7,072 bases of DNA from Candidatus Pacearchaeota archaeon (lineage in GTDB: Archaea > Nanobdellota > Nanobdellia > Pacearchaeales > GW2011-AR1). The notes under the pieces were generated by a model that saw only the letters and a program-made list of their open reading frames with translations, did no database searches and had not been told where the DNA came from. The stretch covers positions 1 to 7,072 of the forward strand of contig JAGVWR010000043.1 of NCBI GenBank assembly GCA_018304205.1, written 5' to 3'. Shown in pieces: positions 4,512-7,072 of this stretch. The stretch's first letter is position 1. Each line of letters opens with the position of its first letter. Both the position numbers and the translations under genes were made by a program.

Positions 4512-4517
4512 TTAATA

Positions 4518-5201
4518 ATGAAAGGAAGTTGTATCCATTGTAAAAAAGAAAAAGATATCGCTGAAAGTGGAAAATCAGAAGGATTTTGCCATGTTTGTTA
4601 TAAAAAGATACTTTGGAAACCAAAGTTGTTAAAATGTAGGCGGTGCAACAGAGAGTTACCGATGCATGCTAAAGGTTTGTGCGCAGGTTGTTATAATTCT
4701 GTTTTTCACATCGAACAAGTTAATCGACAGAATGTAAGAAAACTTCACAATTTAGATATGAGTACATACGGAGAAATAACCAAGTCTTGTATTATATGTG
4801 GATTTGATAAGATAGTAGACCTTCATCATATAGTAGACCTTCATCATATAGACAGAGATCATAAAAACACATCCAGGGATAATCTTGTAGGATTATGTCC
4901 AAATCATCATAAAATGGTCCACAATCGCAAGTATAGGTTAGAAGTTTATAATCAGTTAAAAGAAAAAGGTTTCAAAGTACCCGAAACTTATGAGTCTGAT
5001 GAAGTGTTTAAGATTGTACTACCAAAAATTCTAAAACTAAAAAAAGAAAAACTTTCTAATGAAACTAAAAAAGAAAAGATTGAAGAGGATTTACAGGAGA
5101 AAACTCTCACTGAATCTAAAAAGAGAGCTCCAAAGATAGATTTACAAAAAGAGTTGGAAAAAGTGTATGAATATATCAAATCGGGTAAGTTTGATCTTTA
5201 A
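4518..5201 (+). CDS. HNH endonuclease with N-terminal zinc fingers
   Basis: A 227-residue protein. The first zinc module uses C5/C8 and C24/C27, the second C40/C43 and C55/C58. An HNH nuclease domain follows: C91-I-I-C94, then D-L-H-H, then R-D-N-L with N122, then C127-P-N-H-H and H135. The H-N-H set and Cys pair match standard HNH nucleases that nick or cut DNA using one metal ion. Residues 140-227 are a lysine- and glutamate-rich helical tail. Residues 99-104 (IVDLHH) are repeated exactly at 105-110, doubling the first catalytic histidine motif; whether the enzyme is active is unclear. Leaderless start 25 nt after the TATA box. Homing-type, phage-type and defence nucleases share this domain. 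Confidence 0.88.
   Translation: MKGSCIHCKKEKDIAESGKSEGFCHVCYKKILWKPKLLKCRRCNRELPMHAKGLCAGCYNSVFHIEQVNRQNVRKLHNLDMSTYGEITKSCIICGFDKIVDLHHIVDLHHIDRDHKNTSRDNLVGLCPNHHKMVHNRKYRLEVYNQLKEKGFKVPETYESDEVFKIVLPKILKLKKEKLSNETKKEKIEEDLQEKTLTESKKRAPKIDLQKELEKVYEYIKSGKFDL
4812..4847 (+). repeat. 18-bp tandem duplication in the HNH active site
   Basis: ATAGTAGACCTTCATCAT occurs twice with no mismatch or spacer, keeping the frame and doubling codons for I-V-D-L-H-H. Perfect identity at third positions indicates a recent event, probably replication slippage. Confidence 0.95.
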
Positions 5202-5260
5202 TTTTTCGGTCTGCTTTCTCCAAGAAGATTTAGCGAAGAACAAGAGTTCTTTTAAGCTAG
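5184..5260 (+). repeat. Right 77-bp direct repeat (true HNH 3' end, element E copy 4)
   Basis: It contains the last HNH codons and stop (5199-5201), the element-E core at 5214-5234, and AGTTCT..TTAAG at 5245-5256. It differs from 3807-3883 at six positions. Confidence 0.85.
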
Positions 5261-5279
5261 AGCGTTGTTCGAAAAGAAC
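5246..5279 (+). terminator. Hairpin after the HNH gene
   Basis: GTTCTTTT (5246-5253) pairs with AAAAGAAC (5272-5279) around an 18-nt loop. A competing stem is TTGTTC (5265-5270) with GAACAA (5276-5281). It could be a terminator or part of the right repeat's function. The left repeat has no equivalent because its right flank differs. Confidence 0.4.
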
Positions 5280-5290
5280 AAAATTTAATT

Positions 5291-5320
5291 GTATATAATT
5301 TTATAAGAAAGATTATTAAA
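5291..5320 (+). promoter_or_regulatory. Promoter region of gene 5342
   Basis: Two TATA-like boxes are possible. GTATATAATTTTA (5291-5303) would give a leader of about 20 nt; TATTAAA (about 5314-5320) has the leaderless spacing seen elsewhere. Confidence 0.4.
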
Positions 5321-5341
5321 CATTCTAATAATTGAATTTTC

Positions 5342-5713
5342 ATGGAATCAGATTACGAAGCCCAATTAAGAAGAAAAATAATGAACGAATTGAGAATTTA
5401 CACAGACCTCATCGATATTGGTCTTTCTCTCGGTAGAAAAAGAGATCTAATAGAAAATCCAACAAGGACAGATTTTGAATACTCTTTGAGCATGATAAGA
5501 CAAGCCACAAAAATTAAAGTTCTTTATGACCACCACTCAGAGAGTTTCCCAGACAGCAGAATAGCTTTAGATGAAGGACTAGTTAGAGATATTGAGAAAA
5601 ACGCAGACGCGGAGTCAGTGGGATTAGTTGAAATATTATTTTTACATACAGATCTAACAAAAAAGTTGGAAGACTTAAGAAAAAGATTGAAAAATCTTGA
5701 TTTAGGAAAATAA
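5342..5713 (+). CDS. Helical hypothetical protein (123 aa)
   Basis: No family was recognised. The 123 residues are mostly charged and helical, with no membrane segment, signal peptide or cysteine. The N-terminal third (YEAQLRRKIMNELRIYTDLI) and the C-terminal stretch (LTKKLEDLRKRLKNLDLGK) look amphipathic, and the latter may be a short coiled coil. A loop with DHHSESFPDS sits near residues 63-72. It is likely a soluble, possibly oligomeric protein. It has its own promoter downstream of the HNH gene and follows the right 77-bp repeat, so it may be the first gene outside the putative unit. Codon composition looks normal for the window. Confidence 0.75.
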   Translation: MESDYEAQLRRKIMNELRIYTDLIDIGLSLGRKRDLIENPTRTDFEYSLSMIRQATKIKVLYDHHSESFPDSRIALDEGLVRDIEKNADAESVGLVEILFLHTDLTKKLEDLRKRLKNLDLGK

Positions 5714-5725
5714 AAGAAAAAGTAA

Positions 5726-5760
5726 TAAGACAGAAAAGTGGAAGATAGAATCTAGTCTTA
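5726..5760 (+). terminator. Weak inverted repeat after gene 5342
   Basis: TAAGAC (5726-5731) pairs with GTCTTA (5755-5760) around a 23-nt loop, 13 nt after the stop codon. The rest of the gap to 5934 holds only tiny frames (19 codons from 5765, basic; 24 codons from 5861, ending on the next ATG), which I do not call as genes. Confidence 0.25.
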
Positions 5761-5903
5761 CTAAATGAATTTACAAAAAAGAAAACATAAAAGAAGGAAC
5801 CCAGCTAACTATATTAAGTTTTAAGAGGACGGAAAAAGACGTCTGAAGAACATTGCGATTATGAAATCAAATGCAAAACTATTTAGATTAAAGAAAATCC
5901 AAA

Positions 5904-5915
5904 CTTTTAAATATT
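5904..5915 (+). promoter_or_regulatory. TATA box of the DUF3096-like gene
   Basis: CTTTTAAATATT is centred 26 nt before the ATG at 5935. Confidence 0.6.
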
Positions 5916-5934
5916 CGAGTGGCTTTAATAAATA

Positions 5935-6087
5935 ATGGCAGTCATAACATTAACCCTCTCAGCAATTCTCGCAATCATCTTTGGGATTGTAATATTAATT
6001 TGGCCAAGAGCACTTAATATGGCCGTGGCATTGTATTTGATTCTGTTTGGAGTACTACAATTCTTTGATATTGGTTTTGATATATAA
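5935..6087 (+). CDS. DUF3096-like membrane peptide (50 aa)
   Basis: A 50-residue protein with two membrane helices: about residues 3-22 (ending I-V-I-L-I-W-P-R) and 29-45 (AVALYLILFGVLQFFDI). The layout of a first helix ending in a W-P-R-x-L-N turn, then a second helix A-L-Y-L-I-L-x-G-V-L-Q, matches the small DUF3096 family, whose members are about 50 residues with an I-x-P-R-x-L turn. Function is unknown. It is complete at family length, with its own TATA box and leaderless start. Confidence 0.78.
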   Translation: MAVITLTLSAILAIIFGIVILIWPRALNMAVALYLILFGVLQFFDIGFDI

Positions 6088-6154
6088 CAAATCTAATCAA
6101 AAACCCTTTGAAATTCTTACACTTTGTAAAAATCTTCAAAAATCCAAAACCGAA

Positions 6155-6182
6155 ATTCTTAAAAACGCTGCTTTTTTAGAAT
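6155..6182 (+). other. Hairpin with U-rich arm before the Pro-rich peptide
   Basis: ATTCTTAAAAA (6155-6165) pairs with TTTTTTAGAAT (6172-6182) with one mismatch around CGCTGC. It lies 5 nt before ATG 6187. It may end transcription of the DUF3096-like gene; it also overlaps the only weak TATA-like stretch (TTAAAAAC) for the following gene. Confidence 0.4.
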
Positions 6183-6196
6183 TATCATGAATAAAA

Positions 6197-6203
6197 AGGA
6201 GGT
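6197..6203 (+). promoter_or_regulatory. Strong Shine-Dalgarno sequence AGGAGGT
   Basis: It sits 10 nt before ATG 6214, so that ATG is favoured over the in-frame ATG at 6187. It stands out because other genes here have TATA-spaced, leaderless starts. Confidence 0.6.
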
Positions 6204-6213
6204 ATTTAGGAAA

Positions 6214-6285
6214 ATGACTGAAGAAAAGCCTCAGCAACCGGAACCACAAAATCCGGAACCTGAGAATCCAAACCCTTCAGGTTAG
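6214..6285 (+). CDS. Tiny acidic Pro/Glu/Asn-rich peptide (23 aa)
   Basis: From ATG 6214 the product is M-T-E-E-K-P followed by repeats of Q-P-E-P and N-P-x-P, ending P-S-G. ATG 6187 would add M-N-K-K-E-V-F-R-K (32 residues). Composition is strongly biased: nearly a third proline, with Glu, Gln and Asn and no hydrophobic residues. It must be extended and disordered, and it cannot be an enzyme. A strong Shine-Dalgarno sequence supports translation. It could be a linker-like surface peptide, a leader peptide, or the remnant of a Pro-rich tail of a larger protein. No family was recognised. Confidence 0.5.
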   Translation: MTEEKPQQPEPQNPEPENPNPSG

Positions 6286-6344
6286 TTCCTAGATAGGCCT
6301 TAATAGGTCATAAAAAATTGTTTATTTTTAGGGCGGCAGGGGGG

Positions 6345-6363
6345 GTTTTTGTTTAACAAAAAC
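6345..6363. terminator. Hairpin GTTTTTGTT-T-AACAAAAAC
   Basis: Perfect 9-bp arms are preceded by a G-rich run (GGGCGGCAGGGGGGG, 6331-6345). It may be a terminator after the Pro-rich peptide. With a 1-nt spacer the innermost pairs would open in RNA. Confidence 0.35.
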
Positions 6364-6397
6364 AGAAAATAAGTAATTTAAAACATTCATCAAAACG

Positions 6398-6410
6398 TTT
6401 AAATATAAAT
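6398..6410 (+). promoter_or_regulatory. TATA box upstream of the frameshifted peptide gene
   Basis: TTTAAATATAAAT would place transcription start near 6430, just before AAAGGAG (6431-6437). The ATG at 6463 is too far from that Shine-Dalgarno-like word to be well placed. Confidence 0.5.
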
Positions 6411-6462
6411 TTGCCTTGATTCAATTATTAAAAGGAGAATAAAACCAGGGAAAGTATTTAGT

Positions 6463-6620
6463 ATGCCGGGTTAGTTAAAATTTTAGGAGTACTTCTAATT
6501 TTGCCTAAAATAGGTGTAACTCAATTAGGAGACTTATCTGCAGGTATTATTTCTTGGCTAAGCCCAGTCATTGTTCTAATTATAAACATAGTTGGTCTTG
6601 TAAAAGTATACTCAAAATAA
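6463..6620 (+). pseudogene. Two-helix membrane peptide gene with a frame break near the start
   Basis: From ATG 6463 translation stops after M-P-G at TAG (6472-6474). One frame over, 52 codons are open from 6462 to the TAA at 6618, encoding G-L-V-K-I-L-G-V-L-L-I-L-P then SWLSPVIVLIINIVGLVKVY: two hydrophobic helices, like the other membrane peptides here. Inserting one base within ATGCCGGG would join M-P-G to that frame, so a 1-nt deletion is the simplest explanation. A TTG at 6501 could start a shorter 39-residue product but would cut the first helix. A sequencing error would also explain it. No family was recognised. Confidence 0.5.
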
Positions 6621-6720
6621 TGAAGATTTTTTAGGTCAGTTTTCTTGAGAGAAATCCATAAAAGATTTTTCTAGCATTCAAAACACAAGTATCACATTAT
6701 ACTTTTGATTTTGAAAAGAA

Positions 6721-6728
6721 TTTAAATA
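6721..6728 (+). promoter_or_regulatory. TATA box of gene 6750
   Basis: TTTAAATA is centred 26 nt before the ATG. Confidence 0.6.
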
Positions 6729-6749
6729 AGCAAGGTCAGTAGTTTAATT

Positions 6750-6965
6750 ATGAAGTATGATGTGGATTATGAGCATGAACTAAAAGATTCTGCGTTTTTG
6801 AATGTATTAAAAGTCGGAGTTTATCTGGCGATGGAAGTTTTTTACTCCGGGAAAGAAGCTATTAAGAAATATAATTCAAGAATAGAAGACTATTTAACTG
6901 AGAAACATAAAGAAAAATTAATTAAAAAGAGGCAAAGAGAATATTTACTTGAAAGGCTTAGTTGA
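6750..6965 (+). CDS. Small helical hypothetical protein (71 aa)
   Basis: No family was recognised. It has an acidic start (MKYDVDYEHELKDS), a mildly hydrophobic stretch (FLNVLKVGVYLAMEVFYSG, residues 17-35) that may be one membrane-associated or buried helix, then a strongly basic helical tail (YLTEKHKEKLIKKRQREYLL). It has no cysteines or motifs. The basic tail could bind nucleic acid or phospholipid. It has its own promoter and a leaderless start. The structured stretch at 6986-7043 follows it. Confidence 0.68.
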   Translation: MKYDVDYEHELKDSAFLNVLKVGVYLAMEVFYSGKEAIKKYNSRIEDYLTEKHKEKLIKKRQREYLLERLS

Positions 6966-6985
6966 CTAAACCCTGTAGAAGCAAG

Positions 6986-6997
6986 GGACATATGTCC
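6986..6997. other. 12-bp perfect palindrome GGACATATGTCC
   Basis: It lies 20 nt after the stop codon of gene 6750 and could be a protein-binding site or the tip of a folded transcript. Confidence 0.45.
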
Positions 6998-7013
6998 TAG
7001 GCAAAACCGAAAA

Positions 7014-7043
7014 ATAGTTTGCTGATGATTTCCTGCAAACTAT
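7014..7043 (+). other. 9-bp hairpin ending at a start codon
   Basis: ATAGTTTGC (7014-7022) pairs perfectly with GCAAACTAT (7035-7043) around TGATGATTTCCT. The next base begins the ATG at 7044. It could be a terminator for gene 6750, an operator, or a translation-control hairpin. Confidence 0.5.
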
Positions 7044-7072
7044 ATGAAAAAAGAAGAGGTTAGAAAAGAATA
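7044..7072 (+). CDS. Possible start of a gene running off the window
   Basis: ATG followed by K-K-E-E-V-R-K-E reaches the window edge. The DNA (AAAAAAGAAGAGGTTAGAAAA) resembles the leader at 6191-6213 before the Pro-rich peptide, so this ATG may be leader rather than gene. Too little is visible to call a product. Confidence 0.2.

Noticed and set aside
4988..5179. Minus-strand frame opposite the HNH tail
   Set aside because: Ser/Phe-rich mirror of a Lys/Glu-rich helix; a shadow frame.
2209..5341. Integron-like cassette array (small genes separated by a repeated element)
   Set aside because: No integrase is present, genes lie on both strands, most have their own promoters, and the repeats lack the GTTRRRY/RYYYAAC end pairs of attC sites.
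5765..5935. Two tiny frames (19 codons from 5765, 24 codons from 5861)
   Set aside because: Very short, without Shine-Dalgarno or correctly spaced TATA boxes; the second contains the promoter of the next gene.

Overview
The window is AT-rich DNA carrying many short, closely packed genes. Most have a TATA-like box centred 25-27 nt before the start codon and no Shine-Dalgarno sequence, which is the pattern of leaderless archaeal transcripts. Several products resemble small families common in DPANN archaea (DUF5654-like, DUF3096-like, zinc-ribbon, AbrB-type, archaeal RelE). My best guess is a DPANN archaeon of the Woesearchaeota/Pacearchaeota kind. That is inferred from protein style and promoter layout, not from a marker gene. 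No tRNA, rRNA, CRISPR array, transposase or integrase was found.

Layout. Positions 1-370 hold a foldable element, repeated CTCACTTT motifs and one doubtful small ORF. Positions 370-984 (minus) encode a coiled-coil plus winged-helix DNA-binding protein. Its upstream region (985-1371) holds a second repeat family, CAAACACC, and two plus-strand TATA boxes. Positions 1381-2208 form a tight operon of two DUF5654-like membrane-protein paralogues and a zinc-ribbon protein. Next come a three-helix membrane protein (2443-2730) and a convergent membrane-anchored EF-hand protein (2814-3128, minus), with a hairpin between them.

Positions 3268-3779 are an AbrB/RelE-type toxin-antitoxin pair with a clear operator candidate. 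Positions 3807-5260 are bounded by a 77-bp direct repeat with 6 mismatches. The right copy contains the true 3' end of an HNH nuclease gene; the left copy is an orphan duplicate of that end. Inside lie a gene broken by a TAA at codon 11, a solitary AbrB-like regulator (minus, too short for routine ORF calls) and the HNH gene. The regulator and nuclease are divergent across two near-palindromic sites. The HNH gene itself carries a perfect 18-bp tandem duplication that doubles its catalytic DLHH motif.

Positions 5342-7072 carry small genes: a helical unknown, a DUF3096-like membrane peptide, a tiny acidic Pro/Glu-rich peptide with a strong Shine-Dalgarno sequence, a frameshifted two-helix membrane peptide, a helical unknown, and a possible gene running off the end.

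The main hidden signal is a dispersed element with a 21-nt core (CTTTCTCCAAnAAGATTTAGC type), then about 10 nt, then AGTTCG..TTAA. It recurs 13-14 nt after the stop codon of the zinc-ribbon gene, the HNH gene and the HNH ghost end, and in truncated form before the toxin-antitoxin promoter. With the flanking 77-bp repeat, the duplicated nuclease motif and the two damaged genes, this looks like a recently rearranged accessory island, possibly moved with the HNH/AbrB unit.
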